Part shown: positions 44,223 through 53,142 of the stretch, one piece after another
Layout of the letters: each line of letters opens with the position of its first letter
How positions within the stretch are numbered: the first letter of the stretch is position 1
NCBI GenBank assembly: GCA_958350755.1
Contig: CATWID010000002.1
Coordinates: forward strand, 31,818 to 95,817
Length of the DNA: 64,000 nucleotides
DNA from: an uncultured Collinsella sp.
Lineage (GTDB): Bacteria > Actinomycetota > Coriobacteriia > Coriobacteriales > Coriobacteriaceae
Direction: 5' to 3'
The notes under the pieces: model-generated
Database searches by the model: none
The model's input: the letters and a program-made list of their open reading frames with translations, nothing else
What the model was told of the DNA's origin: nothing
Made by a program: the position numbers and the translations under genes

Positions 44223-47093
44223 ATGAGTCGCCGCAACACCGAGCTGCTCTTGCTCATCGCCTCGGCGTTCCCCGTCATCCTGCTGTATGCGATGTACGTG
44301 CTCACCGCGGGCGCCGCCATCTCCTTTGAGACGCTCGCCGTGCCGATCGGCCTCTTTGCCGCCTTCGCCGCGGCCCACATTGCCGTGCGCATCTTGGCGC
44401 CCGGCGCCGACCCCGCCATCCTACCCATCGTATTTATACTTTCGGGCATCGGTATCACGTTCGTGACACGCCTCGCCCCCGCTCTCGCCATCTCACAGCT
44501 CATCATCCTGTTTGTCTCGGTGGCGCTCATGGTGGGAACGCTTGCACTGGTCAAAAACCTCGACGTGGTTATGCGCTACAAGTACACCTTTGGCATCATC
44601 GGCATCATTCTGCTGATGCTGCCCATCTTTATCGGCACCACGATCTCGGGCTCCAAGCTGTGGATTCGCATCGCGGGCTTTACCATCCAGCCCGGCGAGT
44701 TCGCCAAGGTCTTTATCGTCCTGTTCCTGGCCGGGTACCTGGCCGAGAACCGCGAGCTACTCTCCATCTCCAACCGCAAGATCCTGGGCTTTAAGATCCC
44801 TCGCCTGCGACTGCTGCTGCCGCTGTTTGCCGTGTGGGGTGTGTGCCTGCTCGTCGTCGTCTTCGAACGCGACCTGGGTTCGGCCGTGCTGTTCTACACC
44901 ATCTTCTTGCTGATGCTCTACGTTGCCACGGGGCGCTTTTCGTATGTCGTTATCGGCCTTGCGCTCTTAGCCGTTGGAGCTGTGGGCGCCTACAAATTCC
45001 TGTCTCACGTTCAGGTGCGTTTCCAGGTTTGGGTCGATCCGTTTAAGGACGCCCAGGGCCAGGGCTACCAGATTGTTCAGTCCCTCTTTTCGCTGGCCGA
45101 TGGCGGCCTTGTTGGCGTGGGCATTGGCAACGGCATGGCCAACAACATCCCCGTCGTCGAGTCCGACTTTATCTTCTCGGCTATCGGCGAGGAGATGGGC
45201 CTTTTGGGCGGCGGCGCCGTGCTCATCCTGTTTATGCTCTTTGCCGTGCGTGGCCTCACCACGGCTGCCCGCGCTAAATCCGACCTCGCAGCCTTTAGTG
45301 CCACGGGCCTTACGGCCGCCATCAGCTTCCAGGCCTTCTTGATCGTTGGCGGCGTAACCCGCCTGATCCCGCTGACCGGCGTCACCCTGCCCTTTATGAG
45401 CCAGGGCGGCTCCTCGCTGCTGGCGAGCTTTATCATCGTCGCGCTCCTGCTGCGCGCCGGTGACGAGGCGACCGGACGCGAGGCCGAGCTTACCGGCACC
45501 GGCACCATGGCCGCCATCACCGATGATCAGGTCGCATCTGCCGCCGCCCCGACGGGCACGCGCTTTGCCACCTCGTCTTCCTACGGCAGCGGCAGCCATT
45601 CCGTCGGCTCGCGCATGCGCCGTCGCCTGCTCGACACGCCTGAATCCGGTGTGCTCGGCCGCGTTGCGCTCGCCAACCGTCTAACCCGCGCGGTGCTCGC
45701 CTTTACGGCGCTGTTCGCCATCCTTATCGGCAACCTCACCTATGTCCAGGTCATCAAGGCCAAGGACTATCAGGACATGCCGACCAACAACCACACCATC
45801 GCCCGCTCCAAGTACATCCAGCGCGGTTCCATCATCACGTCCGACGGCGTGACGCTGGCCGAGTCGCTGCAGCAGGAGGACGGCACCTACGTACGCTCCT
45901 ACCCCAACGGTAACCTGGCAGCGCACGTGGTTGGCTACGTGAGCCAGCAGTATGGCACCACCGCCATCGAGAGCGTCATGAACGACACGCTCACCGGTTC
46001 CAAGGATTACTCCAGCTGGAACAACGCCATCGCATCGCTCGCAGGTCAGACCCAGCCGGGCAACACCGCCAAGCTCACCATCGACTCGCGTATCCAGACG
46101 GCGGCCGAGCAGGCGCTCAAGGGCTTTAAGGGCGCTGTAGTGGTCATCGACCCGCGTACCGGTGCGGTGCTCGCATGCGCCAGCTCGCCCACCTACGACA
46201 ACACCAACATCGACGCCCTGCTGCAGGCGGGCGGCGGCGAGGACGGCTCCATGTACAATCGCGCCATGGACGCGCTGTACACGCCGGGCTCCACGTTTAA
46301 GGTCGTTACGCTTTCCGCGGCACTCGAGACCGGCACCGCCAGCCTTACCAGCACCTACCAGGCGCCCGGCTCCATGGACATCGGCAACGCGCCGGTCACC
46401 AACTATGCCAACGAGAGCTACGGCACCATCAGCCTGCAGCAGGCCTTTGCCGTGTCCTCCAACGTCGTCTTTGGCCAGGTGGCAAACGAAGTTGGCGCAA
46501 ACACGCTCGTGCAGTTTGCCAACGCCTTTGGCTACGGCCAAAAGCTCGGCCAGGACCTGACCTCCGCGGCCTCCATCATGGCCGACCCGTCGCTCATGAC
46601 CGAGTGGGAGACCGCCTGGGCCGGCGCCGGCCAGCCTGTCGGCATGGACCACACGCCTGGCCCGCAGACCACCGTCATGCAAAACGCCGTGATTGCCGCC
46701 GCCATCGCTAACAGTGGCGTGGTCATGGACCCGTACTTTGTAGCCCAGGTACTCGCCCCGGACGGAACTGTGGTCAAGACCACGCAGTCCCGCTCGCTGG
46801 GTCAGGCCGTCAGCTCCGCCACGGCCGACCAGGTCAAGCAGGCCATGCTCGCCGTCGTCCAGTCCGGTACCGGCACCGATGCCCAGGTCCCCGGCGTCAA
46901 GGTCGCCGGCAAGACCGGCTCGGCCGAGACCGGCGGCACCAACGTCAACTCGATGTTCGTTGGCTTTGCACCTTATGATTCACCCACGGTCGCCATCTCG
47001 GTGGCCTTGGAGGATTACGACAAACACGACGTCAAGGCGGCCAAGATTGCCGGCATCGTCCTGACCGCGGCGCTCGCCGCACAGGGAGCGTGA
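44223..47093 (+). CDS. RodA/FtsW-type glycosyltransferase fused to a class B penicillin-binding protein
   Basis: One continuous frame of 956 residues. Residues 1-415 are a SEDS protein with about ten membrane spans (GFTIQPGEFAKV, FVWV-type loop and GEEMGLLGG); it polymerises lipid II. A linker (about 416-485) leads to a further span near 490-510 and a PBP transpeptidase: SxxK in TPGSTFKV near 688-693, SxN in SSN near 745, KTG in GKTGSAE near 896. In mycobacteria rodA and pbpA are separate adjacent genes. Here both activities of the SEDS-bPBP pair are in one polypeptide. Start: ATG 44223 with AAAGGGAGTG upstream, not 44097. Between pstP and pknB. Confidence 0.93.
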   Translation: MSRRNTELLLLIASAFPVILLYAMYVLTAGAAISFETLAVPIGLFAAFAAAHIAVRILAPGADPAILPIVFILSGIGITFVTRLAPALAISQLIILFVSVALMVGTLALVKNLDVVMRYKYTFGIIGIILLMLPIFIGTTISGSKLWIRIAGFTIQPGEFAKVFIVLFLAGYLAENRELLSISNRKILGFKIPRLRLLLPLFAVWGVCLLVVVFERDLGSAVLFYTIFLLMLYVATGRFSYVVIGLALLAVGAVGAYKFLSHVQVRFQVWVDPFKDAQGQGYQIVQSLFSLADGGLVGVGIGNGMANNIPVVESDFIFSAIGEEMGLLGGGAVLILFMLFAVRGLTTAARAKSDLAAFSATGLTAAISFQAFLIVGGVTRLIPLTGVTLPFMSQGGSSLLASFIIVALLLRAGDEATGREAELTGTGTMAAITDDQVASAAAPTGTRFATSSSYGSGSHSVGSRMRRRLLDTPESGVLGRVALANRLTRAVLAFTALFAILIGNLTYVQVIKAKDYQDMPTNNHTIARSKYIQRGSIITSDGVTLAESLQQEDGTYVRSYPNGNLAAHVVGYVSQQYGTTAIESVMNDTLTGSKDYSSWNNAIASLAGQTQPGNTAKLTIDSRIQTAAEQALKGFKGAVVVIDPRTGAVLACASSPTYDNTNIDALLQAGGGEDGSMYNRAMDALYTPGSTFKVVTLSAALETGTASLTSTYQAPGSMDIGNAPVTNYANESYGTISLQQAFAVSSNVVFGQVANEVGANTLVQFANAFGYGQKLGQDLTSAASIMADPSLMTEWETAWAGAGQPVGMDHTPGPQTTVMQNAVIAAAIANSGVVMDPYFVAQVLAPDGTVVKTTQSRSLGQAVSSATADQVKQAMLAVVQSGTGTDAQVPGVKVAGKTGSAETGGTNVNSMFVGFAPYDSPTVAISVALEDYDKHDVKAAKIAGIVLTAALAAQGA

Positions 47094-47225
47094 TGCCCAT
47101 GATCGAATCGGACACCCGAGGCGCGCCGCGGCCGAAGAGTTAGCGGCAACGCGCCACACGGCCCCAGCGGCCACATCGTAGGTACTACACACATCGTTGA
47201 GCGAATAGTTATGTTAGGAGCAGGA

Positions 47226-49193
47226 ATGGAACAGAGGGTCCTCGGGGGAAGATACCTCCTCAAGGATAAGGTGGGGACAGGCGGTATGGCGACCGTCTAC
47301 CGTGCACAGGACCAGGTCCTTGACCGCACGGTGGCCGTCAAGATCATGCTGCCGCAGTATGCCGGCGACGCCACCTTCGCCGCACGCTTTAAGCAGGAGG
47401 CCCAGGCAGCAGCCGGCCTCTCCTCCCCCTATATCGTAGGCGTCTACGATTGGGGCAAGGACGGCGATACCTATTACATCGTCATGGAGTACCTGCGCGG
47501 TACCGACCTTAAGAGCGGCATCAAGAGCCACGGCGCCCTCGATCCCAAGAAGGTCGCGCAGATCGGCTCACAGATCAGCTCCGCGCTTTCGGTCGCCCAC
47601 AAGCACGAGATCATCCACCGCGACATCAAGCCGCAGAACATCATGGTGCTGCCCGACGGCAACATCAAGGTGATGGACTTTGGCATCGCGCGCGCCAAGA
47701 ACAGCCACCTCACGCAAGACAACAACGTGCTGGGAACCGCCCACTACGTCAGCCCCGAGCAGACCCGCGGTCAGGACCTCGGCCCCACCTCGGATATCTA
47801 CTCGCTGGGCGTCGTGATGTACGAGTGCGCCACCGGCCGCGTGCCCTTTGACGGTGATGACGCCATCTCGGTCGCACTCAAGCAGGTCAACGAGCTGCCT
47901 ATTCCGCCGAGCCAGATCAACTCCGGTGTCGACGCCGACCTTGAACGCATCATCCTCAAGTGCATGGAGAAGGACCCGGCAAACCGCTTCCAGACCGCTG
48001 ACGAGCTGCGTCAGGTGCTCAACAGCTACCTGTCGGGCCGTGCCGTCAACATCTCGGAGCCCACGCGTATCATCGGTGCCCCCGGTGAGCTGGGCGCCAC
48101 CAAGACTCGCGAGCTTTCCGATCAGACGCGCGCCATGGTGCGTCCCGTCTCGGGCGTGAGCGGCCAGAATACCGCCCGTAGCTCGGTTTCGGGCTCCACC
48201 GGCTCCTACGAGGTCGAAAAGCCCAAATCCAACAAGAACAAGATCATCGCCGCCGTGGTGGCAGCCGTTGCCGTCATCGGCATCGTGGTGGCATTTGCCA
48301 CAGGACTCTTTGGCGGCGAGCAGGTCACCGTTCCCGATGTACTGGGCAAGGACCAGCAGACTGCCGTCGAGCTGATCAAGGAAGCCGGCCTCGAGGTCGG
48401 CACCATCGACCAAAGCTACAACGACGATGTCGACGAAGGCAAGGTCGCCGAGCAAACGCCCAACGGCCACACCAAGAAGGCCAAGGGCACCAAGGTGAAC
48501 CTGGTGATCTCCAAGGGCCCCAAGCCCTCCGAGAAGGTTGAGGTTCCCCAGCTTGTCGGCCTGACCAAGGACCAGGCAGAAGCCGCGCTGGCAAGCGTTG
48601 GCCTGAAGGGCAACGCCTCCGAGGAGGCCAACGAGGCCGATGAGGGCCAGGTCTTTGAGCAGGGCACCAAAGCCGGTAAGGAAGTCGAGAAGGGCACGAC
48701 CATCTCGTATAAGGTCTCGAGCGGCCCGGATACCACGTCCGTCCCCGACCTGACCGACATGACCGAGGCCCAGGCGCGCAACGCCCTCGATATGGCAGGC
48801 TTTGGCGTCGACGTGAGCTACCAGGAGAACGACTCGGTTACCGAGGGCACCGTGATCAGCTGGAACCCCAGCGGCAAGCAGAAGCCCGGCGCCACGATTA
48901 CCGTCGTCATTGCCAAGAAGTCCGGCAAGGCCTCCGTCCCGGGCAACCTATACGGCAAGAGCATTTCCGCCGCCGTTACCGCGCTCAACAACGCCGGTTT
49001 CTATAACATTGGCTTCTGTGACCAGAACGGCAATCCCGTGAGCGGTAACGAGGATGCCACCGTTACGGGCGTCTCCCCCACCGGCAAGCAGTCCACCGAC
49101 AACACGATTACGCTGACGGTTTCGATTTCTGGCTCGGGTTCGGGCTCTGGCTCGGGCACGAGCACGGGCGACGATTCCGGTACGACCAACTAG
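47226..49193 (+). CDS. pknB: Ser/Thr protein kinase PknB with PASTA domains
   Basis: Transmembrane kinase of 655 residues. Kinase domain about 10-270: GTGGMATVYRA, VAVKIM, HRDIKPQNIMV, MDFGIA, GTAHYVSPEQ. One membrane span at about 340-362, then four PASTA repeats outside (about 365-430, 435-500, 500-570, 570-640) that bind muropeptides or lipid II, and a Ser/Gly tail. Start: ATG 47226 with AGGAG five bases upstream rather than ATG 47211. Gap of 132 bases after the RodA-PBP gene, so extra regulation is possible. Last gene before a strong terminator. Confidence 0.96.
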   Translation: MEQRVLGGRYLLKDKVGTGGMATVYRAQDQVLDRTVAVKIMLPQYAGDATFAARFKQEAQAAAGLSSPYIVGVYDWGKDGDTYYIVMEYLRGTDLKSGIKSHGALDPKKVAQIGSQISSALSVAHKHEIIHRDIKPQNIMVLPDGNIKVMDFGIARAKNSHLTQDNNVLGTAHYVSPEQTRGQDLGPTSDIYSLGVVMYECATGRVPFDGDDAISVALKQVNELPIPPSQINSGVDADLERIILKCMEKDPANRFQTADELRQVLNSYLSGRAVNISEPTRIIGAPGELGATKTRELSDQTRAMVRPVSGVSGQNTARSSVSGSTGSYEVEKPKSNKNKIIAAVVAAVAVIGIVVAFATGLFGGEQVTVPDVLGKDQQTAVELIKEAGLEVGTIDQSYNDDVDEGKVAEQTPNGHTKKAKGTKVNLVISKGPKPSEKVEVPQLVGLTKDQAEAALASVGLKGNASEEANEADEGQVFEQGTKAGKEVEKGTTISYKVSSGPDTTSVPDLTDMTEAQARNALDMAGFGVDVSYQENDSVTEGTVISWNPSGKQKPGATITVVIAKKSGKASVPGNLYGKSISAAVTALNNAGFYNIGFCDQNGNPVSGNEDATVTGVSPTGKQSTDNTITLTVSISGSGSGSGSGTSTGDDSGTTN

Positions 49194-49245
49194 TCGCCGC
49201 CCCACCGCCCATTACGGCTCCCGCCGCAAACATATTCGCTCACAG

Positions 49246-49285
49246 GCGCCCGCTTGCTCCCCCAGCAAGCGGGCGCTTCGTTTTT
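49246..49285 (+). terminator. terminator of the cell-wall signalling operon
   Basis: GCGCCCGCTTGCT pairs with AGCAAGCGGGCGC over a 5-base loop, followed by TTCG and five T. About 50 bases past the pknB stop. Confidence 0.9.
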
Positions 49286-49297
49286 AACATGACATGA

Positions 49298-49370
49298 ACC
49301 AGAAGAGCCCGGTACCGTGACGGTGTACCGGGCTCGATCAATCTCTGGTGCCCCCGGGCTGATTCGAAAA
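49298..49370 (-). repeat. broken duplicate of the tRNA-Arg 3' end plus terminator
   Basis: The stretch holding the tRNA-Arg CCA end, acceptor 3' strand and the following GAGCCCGG...CCGGGCTC terminator hairpin is repeated about 130 bases away (49298-49370 versus 49429-49498) with point differences. The T-arm of this copy no longer pairs. Between the copies, 49397-49416 is an inverted 20-base copy (one mismatch) of tRNA positions 49492-49511. This looks like an old att-type scar or aborted tRNA duplication. Confidence 0.65.
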
Positions 49371-49429
49371 CTCCCCCCCGCGGGGAAATTGGTGACGCGG
49401 GTGTCGACGGCTCGAACCCTGCCCTTAGA

Positions 49430-49464
49430 CCAGAAGAGCCCGGCACCGCAGCGGTACCGGGCTC
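49430..49464 (-). terminator. terminator of tRNA-Arg
   Basis: Minus strand GAGCCCGGTACCGCTGCGGT...CCGGGCTC forms a strong hairpin followed by TTCTGGTCT, 11 bases past the tRNA 3' end. Confidence 0.7.
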
Positions 49465-49474
49465 GATATTCCTC

Positions 49475-49550
49475 TGGTGCCCCCGGGCGGATTCGAACCG
49501 TCGACACCCGCTTTAGGAGAGCGGTGCTCTATCCCCTGAGCTACGGAGGC
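49475..49550 (-). tRNA. tRNA-Arg (CCT)
   Basis: Minus-strand tRNA of 76 bases with encoded CCA. Acceptor GCCTCCG pairs with CGGGGGC (one T-G), discriminator A. D-arm GCTCAGGGGATAGAGC, anticodon stem CCGCT/AGCGG with loop CTCCTAA giving anticodon CCT, T-loop TTCGAAT. The T-stem GACGG/CCGCC has one A-C mismatch, unusual but tolerable. Confidence 0.95.
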
Positions 49551-49560
49551 ATGCTGTACT

Positions 49561-49591
49561 AGTGTAGCAGATTTACGCCGCTGTAATGCAA
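49561..49591 (-). promoter_or_regulatory. putative tRNA-Arg promoter
   Basis: Minus strand TGCTACACT (extended -10; TACACT 49566-49561) with TTGCAT (49591-49586) 19 bases upstream. Transcription would start a few bases before the mature 5' end. Confidence 0.45.
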
Positions 49592-49631
49592 CGTATAGCC
49601 ACTCTTCGAAGTTGCGGTGGAACAGCCCTCC

Positions 49632-49830
49632 GGAAAGTGCGCCCCACTATCCAGGCAAATTCTGGGTCAGACTTTCCCCATGAGACCTCGCCGGGAAACT
49701 GTGTCCCAGAATTTCGGCTCGAAACGGGACACGGTTTCCCAAACGGGCCCGTTCCGGAAACTACATCCCGCAATCGGCACTCGAACCGGGATGCACTTTC
49801 CCAATCGAGCCTCATGGGAAACCGCGCCCC
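49632..49830. repeat. alternating 14-bp motif array, 7 copies, 62-bp period
   Basis: Motif R (GGAAANNNCNNCCC) and F (GGGNNNNNNTTTCC) alternate: R 49632, F 49664, R 49694, F 49726, R 49756, F 49788, R 49817. Start distances are 32, 30, 32, 30, 32 and 29. Each copy differs at inner positions (for example GGGACACGGTTTCC, GGGATGCACTTTCC), yet arm ends and spacing are kept. R-to-F spacers share a CAGGCAAATTCT / CAGGGCAATATTCT element with the array at 38694-38831. It fills the gene-free stretch between tRNA-Arg and the DUF956 gene. Confidence 0.88.
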
Positions 49831-49856
49831 ACTTTAGGGGGGGCGCTCTTTAATGA

Positions 49857-50255
49857 CTAGTTGCCTTTGTGGAAAAGGTTCTTGATGACGGAGGGGATGC
49901 TCTTGGCGCCCTTGGCCGTCACATCGATAAAGTCGGGCGAACGAACGAGCTTGTCCTCGTCAATGTACTTACGCACCGCGCGAAGCGTTTCCTTGTCATT
50001 GCGCGTCGAAAACGTAAAGTGGCCATTCTCTTTGGTAAAGATGGCAAAACGCGTAATCTTCTTGGTGCCGCGCAAAACCTCGGCGGCAATATAGTCGACC
50101 TCGTCCCACGGGATTTGGATATAATCCTCGGGATTACGCTCGTTATAGTACTCAAACGCCTTATTGCCCACCATCACGTTACCGTGACTGGTAAGCCCCA
50201 TCAGGCAGGTTGCCGGCGTTGCCAAATCGACCGTGCTGTTCTGAGATTGCGCCAT
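49857..50255 (-). CDS. DUF956-family protein of mannose PTS
   Basis: Protein of 132 residues, cytoplasmic. DUF956 proteins are typically encoded next to mannose-type PTS operons, as here, and are thought to be regulators or accessory factors (called ManO in some species). Start: ATG 50255 with GGAGGGCGAGGCGT upstream, not the longer frame from 50306 which overlaps a hairpin. It follows the EIID gene with 120 bases containing a terminator-like hairpin, so its level may be lower than that of the PTS proteins. Confidence 0.8.
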   Translation of the reverse strand: MAQSQNSTVDLATPATCLMGLTSHGNVMVGNKAFEYYNERNPEDYIQIPWDEVDYIAAEVLRGTKKITRFAIFTKENGHFTFSTRNDKETLRAVRKYIDEDKLVRSPDFIDVTAKGAKSIPSVIKNLFHKGN

Positions 50256-50271
50256 ACGCGCCTCGCCCTCC

Positions 50272-50319
50272 AATAAAAACAATCGGACCGCATCCAGTGT
50301 ACCCACCGGGTGCGGTCCG
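50272..50319 (-). terminator. terminator or attenuator between EIID and DUF956 genes
   Basis: Minus strand CGGACCGCA...TGCGGTCCG with an 18-base loop, then ATTGTTTTTATT. Its T tract reaches the DUF956 ribosome binding site, so it limits read-through from the PTS genes. Confidence 0.65.
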
Positions 50320-50375
50320 TTTCAATGGCTCAAAAGCCCTTGCCTAGCAACTCTCGGTCTTAAGCCGAAGCGTGC

Positions 50376-51296
50376 TTACATGAAGCCGCAGACGCGACCG
50401 ATGATGCCGACGGCGAAGAGAGCCAGGATGATGACGATCGGGCTGACCTTCTTCTTGAGGAGCTTGCAGACCAGAAGGGTCAGGCACACGGCGGCAAGGC
50501 CGGGGATGAGCTGATCGAGGTTGGCCTGAAGCGTGGTGACCTTCACCGGGTCGAGTGCGTTGGCACCGACAGAGCTGTACATCGTCAATGCCTGCTTGAT
50601 GCCCTCAGAACCGGCGGGCAGGTTGGCCCAGTCGATATAGGCGCCAGCGGACTGCGTGACCTTGGAGACGACCGGGGTGAAGGAGATGGACACCCAGCGC
50701 TCGACCAGGGCGCCGATGATGAACATACCCAGGATGGAAGCACCCTCGGTGACCTTGCCCATCAGACCGCCGGAGAGGTCCTTGGCGATGGAGGAGCCGA
50801 CCTTGTAGCCAAACTCCTGCGTGTACCACAGGAAGGCGTAACGGATGATGTTCCACGCGAAGAAGAACAGCAGCGGACCGGCGATGCTGCCGGACAGGGC
50901 CAGGGAAGCGCCCAGTGCGCCCAGAATCGGGCGAAGGGTGAACCAGAAGGCGGGGTCGCCGACGCCGGCGAGCGGGCCCATCATACCGACCTTGACGCCC
51001 TGAATGGCGACGTCGTCAATCGGAGCACCGTTGGCGCGCTCCTCCTCGAGGGCGAGGGTAACGCCAATGACGGGGGCGGAAACATAGGGGTGGGTGTTAT
51101 AGAACTCCAGGTGGCGCTTAAGAGCGGCAATCTGGTCATCCTTGCTGGTGTAGAGCTTCTTGATCGCAGGGATCATTGCGAAGCACCAGCCGCCGTTCTG
51201 CATACGCTCGTAGTTCCACGAGCCCTGAAGGAACTGATGACGGAAGCAAACCTTCTTACGGTCAGCCTTGGTGAGCTGAATCTTGTTCTCTGCCAT
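50376..51296 (-). CDS. manZ: mannose-family PTS component EIID
   Basis: Membrane subunit of 306 residues. N-terminal cytoplasmic part (FRHQFLQGSWNYERMQNGGW is the EIID hallmark), a long middle region with FTLRPILGALGASLA, and C-terminal spans. With EIIC it forms the sugar channel. Start: ATG 51296 with GGAGGGGAGTG upstream. Only 16 bases from the EIIC stop. The substrate may be mannose, glucose, glucosamine or a related sugar. Confidence 0.93.
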   Translation of the reverse strand: MAENKIQLTKADRKKVCFRHQFLQGSWNYERMQNGGWCFAMIPAIKKLYTSKDDQIAALKRHLEFYNTHPYVSAPVIGVTLALEEERANGAPIDDVAIQGVKVGMMGPLAGVGDPAFWFTLRPILGALGASLALSGSIAGPLLFFFAWNIIRYAFLWYTQEFGYKVGSSIAKDLSGGLMGKVTEGASILGMFIIGALVERWVSISFTPVVSKVTQSAGAYIDWANLPAGSEGIKQALTMYSSVGANALDPVKVTTLQANLDQLIPGLAAVCLTLLVCKLLKKKVSPIVIILALFAVGIIGRVCGFM

Positions 51297-51312
51297 ATGT
51301 ATCACTCCCCTC

Positions 51313-52131
51313 CTACTCGTAATCGTTCAGAATGTCGCCGAGCGGGTCACCGGAGCCACTGCCCATGCCGCCACCCTGCTTGGCCAGATCCTTAAGGCCA
51401 AGGTAGATGAGGGCAAGGGAGATGCCGATGAGGCCAAGGGCGATCAGCGTGAGCTGAGGGATGGCAGCAAGGACAAAGCCGAGGATGAAGAACGGCCAGG
51501 TCTCCTTGGTGGCCATCATGTTGATGACCATGGCGTAACCGACGGAAGCGACCATGCCGCCGCCGACAGCCATGCCGCCGGACAGCCAATCGGGCATAGC
51601 GTTAAGCGCGTTGGTAACAGCCTCGGCCGGGATGATGCACAGAAGTACTGCCGGGATGGCGATACGAACACCCTGCATGAGGATGCCGGCGTACTGCCAA
51701 CGCTCGATGCCGGCGAAGTCGCCCTTCTCGGCGCAGGCGTCCATGCCGTGAACCATAGCGGTAGCCAGGGTACGGCAGATCATGGTCAGGAACAGACCAG
51801 CGACCGACAGCGGGACGGCGACGGCGATGGCGGCGGTAACGGCCTTGGCCGAATCGGTGGCGCCACCGTTGAGGGCGAGCACCATGATGATCGAAGAAGC
51901 GACCGAGGCCAGAGCGGCGTCAGGCGCGACGGCGGCGCCGACGTTAGCCCAGCCAAGGGCCATCATCTGGAGCGAACCGCCCAGGAGGATGCCCTCCTGA
52001 AGGTGACCGGTTACGAGACCGATAAGCGTGCATGCCACGAGCGGCTGATGGAACTGGAACTCATCCAGAATGCCTTCCATACCGGCAAGCAACGCGACAA
52101 TCGCAACAAGCAGAATAGTGATTGCAGACAT
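51313..52131 (-). CDS. manY: mannose-family PTS component EIIC
   Basis: Membrane subunit of 272 residues with about seven hydrophobic segments; GTLQ-like motif region GGSLQMMALGWANVGAAVAPD is characteristic. Starts ATG 52131 with GGAGGG upstream, 18 bases after the EIIAB stop. Works with EIID and EIIAB. Confidence 0.93.
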   Translation of the reverse strand: MSAITILLVAIVALLAGMEGILDEFQFHQPLVACTLIGLVTGHLQEGILLGGSLQMMALGWANVGAAVAPDAALASVASSIIMVLALNGGATDSAKAVTAAIAVAVPLSVAGLFLTMICRTLATAMVHGMDACAEKGDFAGIERWQYAGILMQGVRIAIPAVLLCIIPAEAVTNALNAMPDWLSGGMAVGGGMVASVGYAMVINMMATKETWPFFILGFVLAAIPQLTLIALGLIGISLALIYLGLKDLAKQGGGMGSGSGDPLGDILNDYE

Positions 52132-52149
52132 GTATCGGACCCTCCTTTA

Positions 52150-53139
52150 CTATGCTTGAGCGGCCAGTTCGGCCTTAGCTTTCTTCAACATGGCGTCGAG
52201 ATCCTCGGAGGAATCCGAAGGAACCTTGCGGACCTCGAACTTGACGCCCTTGGCCTTGAGAGCCTCGATGGTCTTGACGTCGTCATCGCCCATAGCGACA
52301 GCGTTAGTGACGACGACCTTGCCCTTGGAGTGGGCCATGGAACCGATGTTGGCTTCCTTGATGTCGACGCCGGCCTCGATGGCCCTGAGCAGATCCTGCG
52401 GGTTCTCGAACAGCAGCATCGCCTTGGTGTCGCCAAAGCGCGTGTCCTTGACGACCTCGGCCATCTTCTTGATGGGCACGACGTTGGCGTGGACTCCCGG
52501 AGGGGCAGCCTGCTCGATCATGGTCTTGCGGAGCTCGTCGTGAGCAACGCCGTCGGAGACCACGATGATGCGGTTGGGGTTGATCTGCTTGGTCCACGTG
52601 GTGGCCACCTGACCATGCAGTAGACGCGTGTCGATACGGACGTGGGCGATCTTGATGTGCCCGTCGCCGATCACCGTTCCCGGAGGAATGGCACCCGCAG
52701 GAGCAGCGGCGGCCGCAGCCGGCTTCTTCTCCTCGGGCTCCAGAGACTCGGGCTTGACGCGCACGCCGGCCTTAGCCTCAGTCACGAGATGTTTTGCGAT
52801 CGCATGTGCAGTGTTCTTTGCGTCAAAGCGCTGCGAATATGCCTCGATGAGCATAGGCAGGTTGACACCGGTGACGATAGCCCAGGAATCATGGCCCTCG
52901 ATGAGACCGCTGATCTGGTTGAAGGGCGTGCCGCCCCACAGATCAACGAGGAAGAGCACCTGCTCCTGGTCCTCGAAGGAAGCGATTGCTTCCTCGACCT
53001 TGGCACGGAAGTCGTCGGGGCCCATGCTCGGCTCGAGCGAGACCACGGCAACAGACGGCTGATCGCCAAAGACCATCGAGCCCGTCTGCTTGATTCCAGC
53101 CGCCAAGTCACCATGGCTAGCAAGAACAATACTTACCAT
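52150..53139 (-). CDS. manX: mannose-family PTS component EIIAB
   Basis: Cytoplasmic phosphotransfer protein of 329 residues. EIIA domain about 1-130 with the phospho-His in VLASHGDLAAG near residue 9; Ala/Pro linker about 140-160; EIIB domain about 165-329 with phospho-His in RIDTRLLHGQVATTW. Start: ATG 53139 with AAGGAGG upstream, rather than GTG 53142. First gene of manXYZ-DUF956. The 400-base A/T-rich leader upstream holds repeated GTTTAAAC motifs. Confidence 0.94.
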   Translation of the reverse strand: MVSIVLASHGDLAAGIKQTGSMVFGDQPSVAVVSLEPSMGPDDFRAKVEEAIASFEDQEQVLFLVDLWGGTPFNQISGLIEGHDSWAIVTGVNLPMLIEAYSQRFDAKNTAHAIAKHLVTEAKAGVRVKPESLEPEEKKPAAAAAAPAGAIPPGTVIGDGHIKIAHVRIDTRLLHGQVATTWTKQINPNRIIVVSDGVAHDELRKTMIEQAAPPGVHANVVPIKKMAEVVKDTRFGDTKAMLLFENPQDLLRAIEAGVDIKEANIGSMAHSKGKVVVTNAVAMGDDDVKTIEALKAKGVKFEVRKVPSDSSEDLDAMLKKAKAELAAQA

Positions 53140-53142
53140 CAC

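Noticed and set aside
49632..49830. Small tRNA or structured RNA gene between tRNA-Arg and DUF956
   Set aside because: No tRNA fold and no known RNA family signature; the alternating motif explains the pairing seen.
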